Shown: positions 6,155 to 13,986, counted from the first letter of the stretch. The stretch is 16,016 nt of DNA from Acidovorax sp. (GCA_030150585.1 JASLFM010000479.1:1-16016), one strand, 5' to 3'. Made by a program: numbers and translations. The notes: generated by a model from the letters alone, not told the origin.

Positions 6155-7357
6155 GCCTTGCACGGCGCGCCGCTCCAGCCATACCGACGCGCCGAACACC
6201 GCCAGCCCGCCCAGCGCGAGCGCCGCGCCCACCCAGCCCGTGGCGGCCCAGCCCCACCCCCACACCACGGCCATGCCGCCCAGCCACGCGCCCAGCGCGT
6301 TGGCGGCGTTGAAGGCCGAGTGGTTGAGCGCGGCGGCCAGCGTCTGCGCATCGCCCGCCACGTCCATCAGCCGCACCTGCAGCGCCGGGCCCAGCGCCCC
6401 CAGCGTGCCCACGAGGAAGCAGCCCGCCATCGCGAGCGGCAGCACGGGCACCGTGAGCGCGAACAGCACGAGCACCGCGCCGCCCCAGGCCAGGATGGCC
6501 GCAATGGTTGCCATGAGATGGCGGTCCACGAACTTCGGCCCCAGCCAGTTGCCCGCCACCATGCCCAGCCCGAACAGCGCGAGCACGAACGGCAGCCCCT
6601 CGGGCGGCAGGCGCGCCACCTCGGCCATCGTGGGCTTGATGTAGCTGAACACCGAGAACAGTCCGCCAAAGCCAATGGCCCCCACGCCGAGCGTGAGCCA
6701 CACCTGCGGCCGGCGCAGCGCGCCCAGCTCGCGCCAGGGGCTGGCCTGCACGGGCGCGGGCTCGTCCGGCACGTAGCGGCGCACCAGCCCTATGGTAAGC
6801 AGCCCGATGACCCCCACCAGCGCAAAGGCCGCGCGCCAGCCCAGCGCCTCGCCCATCCAGGCCGATAGCGGCACGCCCACCACCACCGCCACCGTGAGCC
6901 CCATCATGATCTGCCCCACGGCCGCGGCACGCCGTCCCGCAGGCGCCAGCCCCGCGGCCACCAGCGCTGCAACGCCGAAGTAGGTGCCATGCGGCAGCCC
7001 CGTGGCAAAGCGCAGCAGGTTCAGCGAGAGGTAACCCGGCGCCAGCGCGCTCGCGAAGTTGCCGAGCGCGAAAAATGCCATCAGCGCCATGAGCAGCGCG
7101 CGGCGGCGCATGCGCGCCCCCAGCACCGCGAGCACCGGTGCGCCCACCACCACGCCGAGCGCGTAGGCGCTGATCACGTGGCCCGCTGCGGGGATAGACA
7201 CGCCGAGGTCACCCGCCACCTCGGGCAGCAAACCCATGATGGCGAACTCGCCCGTGCCGATGCCGAAGCCACCCACCGCAAGCGCCAGGATGGCGGCCGC
7301 GGGCGAGGCAGGCGGCGCGCCATGGGCAGGAATGGATCGGGAAGGCGAGAGGGACAT
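6140..7357 (-). CDS. MFS transporter, AraJ/drug-efflux type
   Basis: A 405-residue major facilitator with about 12 hydrophobic segments, expected to export a small molecule by proton antiport. The first membrane segment reads AVGGFGIGTGEFAIMGLLPE (29-48), typical of the AraJ/NepI/YdhP branch (COG2814). A basic loop GARMRRR (80-86) between segments 2 and 3 corresponds to MFS motif A. The start at 7357 keeps the usual short hydrophilic N terminus; an ATG at 7381 is an alternative and neither has a strong Shine-Dalgarno. It is divergent from a MarR regulator with a palindromic operator between them, the usual layout for a MarR-controlled efflux pump. Its 3' end overlaps the deaminase gene tail to tail by 15 bp. 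The substrate cannot be told from the sequence. Confidence 0.9.
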   Translation of the reverse strand: MSLSPSRSIPAHGAPPASPAAAILALAVGGFGIGTGEFAIMGLLPEVAGDLGVSIPAAGHVISAYALGVVVGAPVLAVLGARMRRRALLMALMAFFALGNFASALAPGYLSLNLLRFATGLPHGTYFGVAALVAAGLAPAGRRAAAVGQIMMGLTVAVVVGVPLSAWMGEALGWRAAFALVGVIGLLTIGLVRRYVPDEPAPVQASPWRELGALRRPQVWLTLGVGAIGFGGLFSVFSYIKPTMAEVARLPPEGLPFVLALFGLGMVAGNWLGPKFVDRHLMATIAAILAWGGAVLVLFALTVPVLPLAMAGCFLVGTLGALGPALQVRLMDVAGDAQTLAAALNHSAFNAANALGAWLGGMAVVWGWGWAATGWVGAALALGGLAVFGASVWLERRAVQGLVPG

Positions 7358-7461
7358 GGCCAAATCAGGGAAAACCCGCATTTTGCCGGTGAACCCGTTT
7401 CTGTGCCTGCGGTCACTTCGCCCCATGGATGGGTGCCCATGCCAGATTTGATTTACCACCA

Positions 7462-7485
7462 AAATCATTTGAATTCAAATGATTT
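7462..7485. promoter_or_regulatory. Perfect 24-bp palindromic operator, probably for the MarR regulator
   Basis: ATCATTTGAATTCAAATGAT (7464-7483) is a perfect palindrome, and two further bases pair on each side. It is AT-rich in a GC-rich region and lies between the divergent MFS and marR genes. The TTGAA-TTCAA core matches the usual shape of MarR-family sites. It abuts the predicted marR -10 and would overlap the -35 of a leftward promoter, so one bound dimer could repress both directions. Confidence 0.85.
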
Positions 7486-7493
7486 GATAAAAT
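7485..7493 (+). promoter_or_regulatory. Extended -10 promoter element for marR
   Basis: TGATAAAAT has the TGn extension (7485-7487) followed by TAAAAT (7488-7493), five of six matches to TATAAT. No good -35 stands at 16-18 bp; TTGAAT inside the operator is only 13 bp away. Transcription would begin at or just before the marR ATG at 7500, giving a leaderless or nearly leaderless message. Confidence 0.5.
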
Positions 7494-7499
7494 GCAACC

Positions 7500-7970
7500 A
7501 TGAACAATCCCCACGGATCGCCTCTCCAGGCCAAGCGCCTGCTGGGCGTGCGCCTGGTCGGCCTGGGCCGGCGCTGGCGCCAGACACTCGATGCGCACCT
7601 GGCCACGCTGGGCCTCAGCGATGCCGCATGGGCGCCGCTGGTACACCTGCAGCGGCTCGGCGACGGCCTCTCGCAGAGCGAACTGGCCGCAGCTGCAGGA
7701 CTCGACGGCTCCAGCCTCGTGCGGCTGCTCGACATCCTGGTCGAGCAAGGGCTGATCGAGCGCCGCGCCGATGCCGTCGACCGCCGCATCAAGCGCGTCT
7801 ACCTCACGGCACCGGGCCGGCGCAGCGTGGCCCGCATCCGTAAACGGCTTACGGTGATCGAGGACACGCTGCTGGCCGACCTCGATGACGACACGGCACA
7901 CACGCTGCTAAGGGCGTTCGAGCAGATCGAAGCGCGCATCGCGGCCATGGCCGCACAGGACACGCCATGA
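7500..7970 (+). CDS. MarR-family transcriptional regulator
   Basis: A 156-residue winged-helix dimer, probably a ligand-responsive repressor of itself, the FUSC gene and the divergent MFS gene. The DNA-binding region is at about 57-105: LSQSELAAAAGLD, recognition helix SSLVRLLDILVEQGLIERR, then the wing with DRR (94-96) and VYLTAPG. The flanking helices at both ends form the dimer interface. There is no Shine-Dalgarno before the ATG at 7500; the upstream bases are the promoter itself. The gene ends in an ATGA overlap with the FUSC gene, so the two are co-translated. MarR proteins in such loci commonly respond to phenolic or aromatic acids, which is only a family expectation here. Confidence 0.92.
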   Translation: MNNPHGSPLQAKRLLGVRLVGLGRRWRQTLDAHLATLGLSDAAWAPLVHLQRLGDGLSQSELAAAAGLDGSSLVRLLDILVEQGLIERRADAVDRRIKRVYLTAPGRRSVARIRKRLTVIEDTLLADLDDDTAHTLLRAFEQIEARIAAMAAQDTP

Positions 7971-9085
7971 CACCCACCTTGCCCCCACCCCACCCACGCC
8001 TCCACCACACCCTGCGGCACCTGCTGGCCCTGGCGCGGCTGCGCGAAAGCCTGGCCGTGGCGCGCCCGCCCTCGGTGCGCAATGCCGGAGTGGCTGGCGC
8101 ACAGGCCGCGCTCGGCGTGGCGGTGGTGGCCGCACTCGCCTGGGCTTCCCCCTGGACGGAATATGCGGGCTACGCCACGCTGGGCGCGCTCGCGGCGCTG
8201 TTCGGCCGCTTCGCCACGCCAAGCGACCGCGAGCGCCTCGTGGCCGTGGCCGGCGCGTTGCTCGTGGCCCCGGTTGCGCTGCTATCGGGACTGGCCTGGC
8301 TGGGCGCCGCCCCGACGGTGCTGCTGCTCGCGCTGGCCGCGGCGGCGGGCGCTCTGGCCTCGCTCGCGCACCGTGCACAACTGGGCGCGCCGGGCGCTGT
8401 GATCTTCGTGTTCGCCGGGAGCGCCGCGCTCGCCCCGGTCGACAGCGGGGTGGCCGTCCTCGCGCGCACGGCCGCCGTCACCTGTGGCGCGGCCATCGCC
8501 TGGCTGCTGTGCCGAGCGACCGACGGGCTGCGCGATCCACAGGCAGGCCCCGCCGCCACGCCGCCCACCGCCGGCATCGGCCCCGGCTACGCGCTGCGGC
8601 CCGCCGCGCGCGTGGCGGCCTGCGCCGCGCTGGCCGCGCTGGCCGCACATGTGGCGGGCTGGTCGCACCCGGCCTGGGCAGCCATCGGCGCCATCGCCGT
8701 CGTGCAGGGCGCGCACCTGCCCGGCACCATGCACCGCGCCTGGCAGCGCGTGCTGGGCACGCTGGTGGGTGCGGCACTGGCGTGGGCGCTGCTGTCGCTG
8801 CAGCCCTCGTTTTGGCAGACGGTGCTCGCCGTGGTCGTTCTGCAGTGCATCACCGAGCTCGTGATCGGGTTCAACTACGCCTTCGGCCAGGCTTTCGTGA
8901 CGCCCATGGCGCTACTGATGGTGTCGCTTGCGGCGCCCGCCGGCCCTGCGGATATGGCGCTCTCGCGCATCGCCGATACGGCCCTGGGCGCCGTGGCGGG
9001 CGTGGCGCTGGCCGTGATGTTCTCCACGCTGGACGAGCGCAGGCACCTCGCACAGCACCACGCCGCCGGGATCAAGCACCCGTGA
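7967..9085 (+). CDS. FUSC-family (fusaric acid resistance-like) inner-membrane protein
   Basis: A 372-residue polytopic membrane protein made of two similar blocks of hydrophobic segments (about 45-185 and 210-345) joined by a short polar linker near 190-205. The second block contains HPAWAAIGAIAVVQ, then a basic stretch HRAWQRVLGTLVGAALAW, the recurring signature of FUSC/AaeB-type proteins, which are linked to export of aromatic acids. It is shorter than full AaeB (about 650 residues), lacking the large cytoplasmic domain. The start overlaps the marR stop (ATGA), with AGGA (7957-7960) 6 nt upstream, so the gene belongs to the marR transcript. Together with the MFS gene across the operator it forms a three-gene efflux locus. 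The exported compound is not known. Confidence 0.85.
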   Translation: MTPTLPPPHPRLHHTLRHLLALARLRESLAVARPPSVRNAGVAGAQAALGVAVVAALAWASPWTEYAGYATLGALAALFGRFATPSDRERLVAVAGALLVAPVALLSGLAWLGAAPTVLLLALAAAAGALASLAHRAQLGAPGAVIFVFAGSAALAPVDSGVAVLARTAAVTCGAAIAWLLCRATDGLRDPQAGPAATPPTAGIGPGYALRPAARVAACAALAALAAHVAGWSHPAWAAIGAIAVVQGAHLPGTMHRAWQRVLGTLVGAALAWALLSLQPSFWQTVLAVVVLQCITELVIGFNYAFGQAFVTPMALLMVSLAAPAGPADMALSRIADTALGAVAGVALAVMFSTLDERRHLAQHHAAGIKHP

Positions 9086-9161
9086 AACCCGCGGGACCTG
9101 GCGGCGCCGCGCCATGCACCGGGGCCATGTAAGCTGCGGGCATATCCCCCCGGAGCCCCAC

Positions 9162-9863
9162 ATGCAGCCCACCGACGTCCAGGTTCTCGCGTTCGACATT
9201 TTCGGCACCGTCGTGGACTGGCACGGCAGCATCGTGCGCGAGGTGCGCGCGCTGTACCCGCAGGTGGACGCCGACGCCTTCGCGCTCGCCTGGCGCGCGG
9301 GCTACCAGCCCGCCATGCAGCGCGTGCGCAGCGGCGAGCTGGGCTGGACGCTGATCGATGACCTGCACCGCATGGTGCTCGACGAGATCCTGCCGCGCTT
9401 CGGCCTCGCGCACCTCGGCGAGGCCGAGCGCCGCCACCTCAACCGCGTGTGGCACCGGCTCGACGCCTGGCCCGACAGCGTGGAGGGCCTCACGCGGCTC
9501 AAGCGCCGCTACACCATCACCTCGCTCTCGAACGGCAACCTCGGCCTGCTCACGGCCATGGCCAAGCGCGCGGGGCTGCCGTGGGACTGCGTGCTCTCGG
9601 CCGAGGTGTTCCGCGCCTACAAACCCGACCCAGCCACCTACCTCGGCGTGGCCCGCGTGTTCGACCTGCCCCCACCGCAGGTAATGCTGGTGGCCGCGCA
9701 CCATGACGACCTGGCCGGTGCGCGCGCCTGCGGGCTGCGCACGGCCTACATCGAGCGGCCGCATGAGTTTGGCGCGGCCCACCCCAAGGACGTGTCGCCC
9801 CAACCTGGCAACGACCTGCACTGCGCAAGCCTTGTGGCGCTGGCCGAGCGGCTGGGCTGCTGA
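9162..9863 (+). CDS. HAD-family hydrolase, 2-haloacid dehalogenase type II-like
   Basis: A 233-residue cytoplasmic hydrolase with all HAD motifs: nucleophile D12 in AFDIFGTVVDWHGS, motif II S123-N124 in SLSNGN, motif III K154 in FRAYKPDP, and acidic motif IV at H180-H181-D182-D183 followed by GARACGLRTAYI. The FDxFGT...SNGN...YKP pattern and length fit haloacid dehalogenase type II, which splits 2-haloalkanoic acids to hydroxy acids. Many members of this branch are general phosphatases or have unknown substrates, so the exact reaction is uncertain. The ATG at 9162 is supported by GGAG (9152-9155) 6 nt upstream; the in-frame ATG at 9114 has less support. The gene is monocistronic. It ends 7 bp from the convergent carboxylase gene, with no room for a terminator between them. 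Confidence 0.88.
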   Translation: MQPTDVQVLAFDIFGTVVDWHGSIVREVRALYPQVDADAFALAWRAGYQPAMQRVRSGELGWTLIDDLHRMVLDEILPRFGLAHLGEAERRHLNRVWHRLDAWPDSVEGLTRLKRRYTITSLSNGNLGLLTAMAKRAGLPWDCVLSAEVFRAYKPDPATYLGVARVFDLPPPQVMLVAAHHDDLAGARACGLRTAYIERPHEFGAAHPKDVSPQPGNDLHCASLVALAERLGC

Positions 9864-9870
9864 CGCAGGG

Positions 9871-11601
9871 CTACGCCTGCCCGATGCGCGCGATGCACGC
9901 GCCCGCCGCATGGTAGCTGCCGGCCTCGGCCTGCAGCGCGATGCGGCCTGCGCGGTGCGCCGTCACCTGCATCTCCATCTTCATGGCCTCCATGACGGCG
10001 ATCACATCGCCTTCCTGAACTGCATCGCCATCGACCACCTTCCAGGCATGGAGGTTGCCCGCGATGGGCGAGGTGACGGCCGCTGCGTCCGTGGCGGCCT
10101 CGGCCGCAGGCGCCTGCACACCACCACCGGCGGTGGCCAGCCCTTGCAACAGCACGGCCGGCAGGCCCAGCGAGACGCGGCGGCCGTCGATCTCGATGGC
10201 CGTGCGCAGCAGGCTGCTGTCGGGCTGGGGCTCGGCGCGCGCGGCCGCTGCCAGGGTGTTGGCGAAGTCGGTCTCGATCCAGCGCGTGTGGACCTTGAAG
10301 CCTTCCGTGCCCAGGAAATCCGCATGGCCAATCACCGCGCGGTGGAAGGGCAGCACCGAGGCCACGCCCTCGATGCGGAACTCGGCCAGCGCGCGGCGCG
10401 CGCGCGCCAGCGCCTGTTCGCGCGTGGCACCGCTCACGATGAGCTTGGCCATGAGCGAATCGAACGTGCCTGGCACCACGGAGCCTGCCTGCACGCCCGT
10501 ATCCAGCCGCACGCCGGGGCCGCTGGGTGCCTCGAAGCGCGCCACAGGGCCCGGCGTGGGCAGGAAACCCCGGCCCACGTCTTCGGCGTTGATGCGGAAC
10601 TCGATCGAATGGCCCAGCGGCGCGGGCGTGGCGGTGATGGACAGCGGCAGGCCGTCGGCCACGCGCAACTGCTCCACCACAAGGTCCACACCCGTGGTCT
10701 GCTCGGTCACGGGATGCTCCACCTGCAGGCGCGTATTCACCTCCAGGAACGAAATGGCACCGCTGGTGGAGAGCAGGAACTCCACCGTGCCCGCACTCAC
10801 GTAGCCTGCCGCGGCGCAGATGTCGCGCGCGGCGGCGTGGATGCGCTCGCGCTGCGCATCGGTGAGGAAAGGCGCGGGCGCCTCCTCCACCAGCTTCTGG
10901 TTGCGCCGCTGCAGCGAGCAGTCGCGCGTGCCGAGCACGACCACGTTGCCGTGCTGGTCGGCGATGACCTGGGCCTCGATGTGGCGCGGCTTGTCGAGGA
11001 ACTGCTCGACGAAGCACTCGCCGCGGCCGAAGGCCGTGACCGCCTCGCGCACGGCGGACTCGTACAGCTCGGCCACCTCGTCCATGCGCCAGGCGATCTT
11101 CATGCCGCGCCCGCCGCCGCCGAACGCGGCCTTGATGATGATGGGCAGTCCATGCGCCTCGGCAAAGCGCAGCACTTCGGCAGCGTCCTTCACAGGCTCC
11201 TTCGTGCCGGCGACCAGCGGCGCCCCCACCTGCAGAGCGATCTTGCGCGCGGCCACCTTGTCGCCCAGCTGGGTGATGGTGGAGGGCTTGGGGCCGATCC
11301 AGGTCAGGCCCGCGTCGATCACGGCCTGCGCGAAGGCGGCGTTTTCGGACAGGAAGCCATAGCCGGGGTGCACGGCGTCCGCGCCGCTCTTCTTCGCAAT
11401 CGCCAGCAGCTTGGGGATGTTCAGGTAGGTGTCCGCGGGCTTGTCGCCGTCGAGGCCGTAGGCTTCGCCCGCCATGCGCGCGTGCAGCGCGTCGATGTCG
11501 GCATTGGCATACACGGCCACGGACTGCACGCCGTAGTCGGCGCAGGCGCGGATGATGCGGACGGCAATCTCCCCGCGATTGGCGATCAGGACTTTTTTCA
11601 T
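9871..11601 (-). CDS. Biotin carboxylase fused to biotin carboxyl carrier domain, 5-oxoprolinase operon
   Basis: A 576-residue cytoplasmic protein. Residues 1-445 are a full biotin carboxylase: N-terminal KKVLIANRGEIAVRI, ATP-grasp glycine loop KAAFGGGGRGM (157-167), and catalytic EVNTRLQVEHPVTE (287-300, with E287, N289, R291). An Ala/Pro-rich hinge follows, and residues about 508-575 are a biotinyl domain with EAMKMEM, K541 being the biotin attachment site. It would carboxylate biotin with ATP and bicarbonate. No CoA carboxyltransferase gene is nearby; the only partner is PxpBC, whose second half resembles the carboxyltransferase part of urea amidolyase. It starts in a 4-bp overlap with pxpBC and is the last gene of the operon. 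It could serve an acyl-CoA carboxylase elsewhere in the genome, or take part in oxoproline metabolism; the latter is not established. Confidence 0.9.
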   Translation of the reverse strand: MKKVLIANRGEIAVRIIRACADYGVQSVAVYANADIDALHARMAGEAYGLDGDKPADTYLNIPKLLAIAKKSGADAVHPGYGFLSENAAFAQAVIDAGLTWIGPKPSTITQLGDKVAARKIALQVGAPLVAGTKEPVKDAAEVLRFAEAHGLPIIIKAAFGGGGRGMKIAWRMDEVAELYESAVREAVTAFGRGECFVEQFLDKPRHIEAQVIADQHGNVVVLGTRDCSLQRRNQKLVEEAPAPFLTDAQRERIHAAARDICAAAGYVSAGTVEFLLSTSGAISFLEVNTRLQVEHPVTEQTTGVDLVVEQLRVADGLPLSITATPAPLGHSIEFRINAEDVGRGFLPTPGPVARFEAPSGPGVRLDTGVQAGSVVPGTFDSLMAKLIVSGATREQALARARRALAEFRIEGVASVLPFHRAVIGHADFLGTEGFKVHTRWIETDFANTLAAAARAEPQPDSSLLRTAIEIDGRRVSLGLPAVLLQGLATAGGGVQAPAAEAATDAAAVTSPIAGNLHAWKVVDGDAVQEGDVIAVMEAMKMEMQVTAHRAGRIALQAEAGSYHAAGACIARIGQA

Positions 11602-13205
11602 GGCGTTTCCACGGGCTCGAATGATTGGATGGGGTTGAAGCGCACCCAGGCGTTCACGGGGATCTGCCCCGCGCGGTCAAGGTGGTAGGGGGCGACGCAG
11701 CCAATCACCGGGTAGCCCCCGGTGAGCGGATGGTCGGCCAGGAACAGAACGGGCTGGCCGCTCGGGGGCACCTGGATGGCGCCCGTGGGCGTGCCCTCGC
11801 TCTGCAGCTCGCCGGTGACGGCGCGCGCCAGCGGCACCTCGCCCGACAGGCGCAGCCCCACCCGGTTGGACTGGGGCGTGACGCGCCAGCGCTGGCTTGC
11901 GAGCAGTGCCACGGCCTCGGGCGTGAACCAGTCGGTGCGCGGGCCCAGCACCACGTCGAGCACCACGTCCTCATGCACGCTGGGCAGGCCGGCGGGCGGC
12001 AGTTCTGCAGCGCCCACGGTGCCCGCCGCGGGGCGCAGCGCGAGCACGTCGCCCGCCGCGAGAGCCGGCGGCCCCACGTGCGCGAGCGTGTCAGTGCTGC
12101 AACTGCCAAGCACGGGCTGGACTGCAAAGCCGCCGCGCGCGGCCACGTAGCAGCGCGTGCCCGCCGTGGGCTCGCCAATGGCAAGCAGGTCGCCGTCGGC
12201 CAGCGCCACGCCCTGGTAGCGCGGTACGCTCCAGCGCGAGCCCGCGGCGGTGGTGAGCGTGAGGGGCGCATCGGCCCCCGTGACGGCCACCACGGTCTCG
12301 CCGCGGCTGCGCAGTTGCAGGCCGCCATTCACGGTTTCGAGGCACGCTGCGTCGGACGGGTTGCCCACGAGCCGGTTGGCCGTGCGACACGCGCTCTGGT
12401 CCATGGCCCCCGACGCCGACACGCCCTGCCCCGCCTGGCCGAGGCGGCCCAGGTCCTGGAACAGCGTGAGCAGGCCCGGCGCGCGCACCTCGAGCGCGGG
12501 CCCCACGCCACACGCCGCTACGGGCGGTTCGTTGGATTTTTGGCCGCCAGCGCTTTCCAGCGCTGCGGCGGCAGCTCCTGAAAGCGTAGCAATATCGACG
12601 AAACGCACGCGGTAGCCCGGCTGCAGCAGCGCGGGCACCTCGCGCCCAAGGTCCCACATGGCAACGGGCGTGGTGCCGATGATCTGCCAGCCGCCCGGGC
12701 TGGCCTGCGGATACACGGCGCTGAACGTGCCCGCGAGGGCCACGGAGCCCGCCGGCAGTCGCGTGCGCGGCGTGGCGCGGCGCGGCACGTTGAAGCTCGG
12801 GTGGCCGCCCGTGAGGTAGCCAAAGCCCGGCGCGAAGCCCGTGAAGGCCACCGTGTACTCGCTGCCCGTGTGGCGGCGCACCACCTCCTCGGGCGTGATG
12901 CCGAGGATCTGCGCCACTTCGGCGAGGTCTTCGCCGTCGTAGCGCACGGGAATTTCGACCAGCGTGCCGCCACGCTCCACCTGCGCGCTCACGTCGCGGC
13001 GCGACAGCGCCTGCACGATGCCGGCCATGCTCTGCACCGCGGGGCGGAAATAAATCAGCAGCGTGCGCGCGGCGGGCACGATCTCGTCGACACCGGCGAG
13101 CGGCTCCCGCCGCAGCGAGGCCAGCAGCGCGAGCGTCTGGTCCAGGTTGTCGAGTTCGACCAGGACTGCATTGAGGTTGACGGGCAGGAAGCGCATCGCC
13201 GTCAC
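11598..13205 (-). CDS. pxpBC: 5-oxoprolinase subunits B and C, fused
   Basis: A 535-residue fusion of two proteins that are usually separate. Residues about 4-205 are PxpB (KipI/allophanate hydrolase subunit 1 type), with FTGFAPGFGYL and PGGWQIIGTTP. Residues about 236-530 are PxpC (KipA/subunit 2 type), with APGLLTLFQDLGRLGQAGQG, GAMDQ, TGADAPL and VTPQSNRVGLRLSG. Together with PxpA they hydrolyse 5-oxoproline to glutamate using ATP. Older annotations call these biotin-dependent carboxyltransferase or urea amidolyase-like. The linker (about 206-235) is Ala-rich, and residues 206-226 are encoded by a hairpin repeat (12527-12592) found between genes elsewhere in the window. The GTG at 13205 overlaps the pxpA stop by 4 bp (GTGA); an ATG at 13196 is a possible alternative. 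No strong Shine-Dalgarno is seen, in keeping with coupling. Confidence 0.93.
   Translation of the reverse strand: MTAMRFLPVNLNAVLVELDNLDQTLALLASLRREPLAGVDEIVPAARTLLIYFRPAVQSMAGIVQALSRRDVSAQVERGGTLVEIPVRYDGEDLAEVAQILGITPEEVVRRHTGSEYTVAFTGFAPGFGYLTGGHPSFNVPRRATPRTRLPAGSVALAGTFSAVYPQASPGGWQIIGTTPVAMWDLGREVPALLQPGYRVRFVDIATLSGAAAAALESAGGQKSNEPPVAACGVGPALEVRAPGLLTLFQDLGRLGQAGQGVSASGAMDQSACRTANRLVGNPSDAACLETVNGGLQLRSRGETVVAVTGADAPLTLTTAAGSRWSVPRYQGVALADGDLLAIGEPTAGTRCYVAARGGFAVQPVLGSCSTDTLAHVGPPALAAGDVLALRPAAGTVGAAELPPAGLPSVHEDVVLDVVLGPRTDWFTPEAVALLASQRWRVTPQSNRVGLRLSGEVPLARAVTGELQSEGTPTGAIQVPPSGQPVLFLADHPLTGGYPVIGCVAPYHLDRAGQIPVNAWVRFNPIQSFEPVETP
12527..12592. repeat. Palindromic repeat copy 3, in frame inside pxpBC
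   Basis: Hairpin arms 12543-12554 (GCCGCCAGCGCT) and 12559-12572 (AGCGCTGCGGCGGC) pair over 12 bp with a 2-nt bulge and a 4-nt loop. On the minus strand it reads TTGCTACGCTTTCAGGAGCT, then GCCGCCGCAGCGCT, loop, AGCGCTGGCGGCCAAAAATC. This resembles copy 2 (AGCTGCCG...GCGCT, then AGCGCTTGCGGC). It keeps the reading frame and encodes the linker between the PxpB and PxpC domains. Confidence 0.65.
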
Positions 13206-13960
13206 GCCGCGAACGAGGCGATGGCGACGCCTTCCTGCTCGAAGCGTTCGCGCAGGCGGCGCGCAATGGCCACGGCGCCGGGGCTGTCGCCGTGCACGCA
13301 GATCGAGTCGGCCTCGATGCGCACGGTGCTGCCGTCGATCGCCTCCACGGCCCCCTCTCGCACCAGGCGCAGCATGCGCTCGGCGATCAATTGCTCATCG
13401 TGCAGGACGGCACCTTTCTCGCGGCGCGAGACGAGCGCGCCCGCGGGCGTGTAGGCGCGGTCGGCAAACGCCTCGGCCACCACGCGCAGGCCCGCGGCGC
13501 GGGCCCAGCCGATGAGTGGCGAGCCCGCGAGCGCCACGAGCACCAGGCCCGGATCCACCGCGCGCATGGCCGCGATCACGTCGCGTGCCTGCCGCTCGTC
13601 GTGGGCGATGGTGTTGTAGAGCGCACCGTGCGGCTTCACGTAGCGCACCGTGGTGCCTGCGGCCCGGGCCAGGCCCTGGAGCGCGCCGATCTGGTAGATC
13701 ACATCGGCCACGAGGTCGCTGCTTTCTACGTCCATGTTGCGGCGGCCGAAGCCCACGAGGTCGCGGTAGGCCACATGCGCGCCCACCACCACGCCGCGCG
13801 CGGCGGCTTCGCGCAGCGTGCGCAGGATGCCGGCCGCGTCGCCCGCGTGGAAGCCGCAGGCCACATTGGCGCTGCTCACGATGCCCAGCATGGCCGCGTC
13901 GTCGCCCATGCGCCAGGCGCCCAGGCTCTCGCCCAGGTCGCTGTTCAAGTCCATTTTCAT
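13202..13960 (-). CDS. pxpA: 5-oxoprolinase subunit A (LamB/YcsF family)
   Basis: A 252-residue cytoplasmic subunit of the ATP-dependent 5-oxoprolinase, which opens pyroglutamate to glutamate with PxpB and PxpC. The family signatures are all present: DLNSDLGES (4-12), SSANVACGFHAGD (29-41), GAHVAYRD (60-67) and RYVKPHGALYN (106-116), the conserved His and Asp residues being the likely metal and catalytic site. Length is normal for PxpA (about 245-255). The ATG at 13960 has AGGAG (13970-13974) 9 nt upstream; the same frame extends further upstream but without homology and into pcp. The gene follows pcp after a 26-bp gap and overlaps pxpBC by 4 bp, so subunit production is coupled. Confidence 0.95.
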   Translation of the reverse strand: MKMDLNSDLGESLGAWRMGDDAAMLGIVSSANVACGFHAGDAAGILRTLREAAARGVVVGAHVAYRDLVGFGRRNMDVESSDLVADVIYQIGALQGLARAAGTTVRYVKPHGALYNTIAHDERQARDVIAAMRAVDPGLVLVALAGSPLIGWARAAGLRVVAEAFADRAYTPAGALVSRREKGAVLHDEQLIAERMLRLVREGAVEAIDGSTVRIEADSICVHGDSPGAVAIARRLRERFEQEGVAIASFAA

Positions 13961-13986
13961 CGTTCCGTTCTCCTGTGGGACCGCGT

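Noticed and set aside
7429..7440. ATGGGTGCCCAT near-palindrome upstream of the MFS gene
   Set aside because: It is short, imperfect at the centre, and unrelated to the 24-bp operator; not enough to call a site.
9911..9930. TAGCTGCCGG inside the carboxylase gene, resembling the hairpin repeat
   Set aside because: No matching second arm or flanking words are present, and the bases encode the conserved end of the biotinyl domain, so the match is coincidental.
9703..11688. Long plus-strand open frame (661 codons) opposite the carboxylase gene
   Set aside because: It mirrors the codon pattern of the biotin carboxylase, is rich in Arg/His/Gly, and has no start signal or family resemblance.
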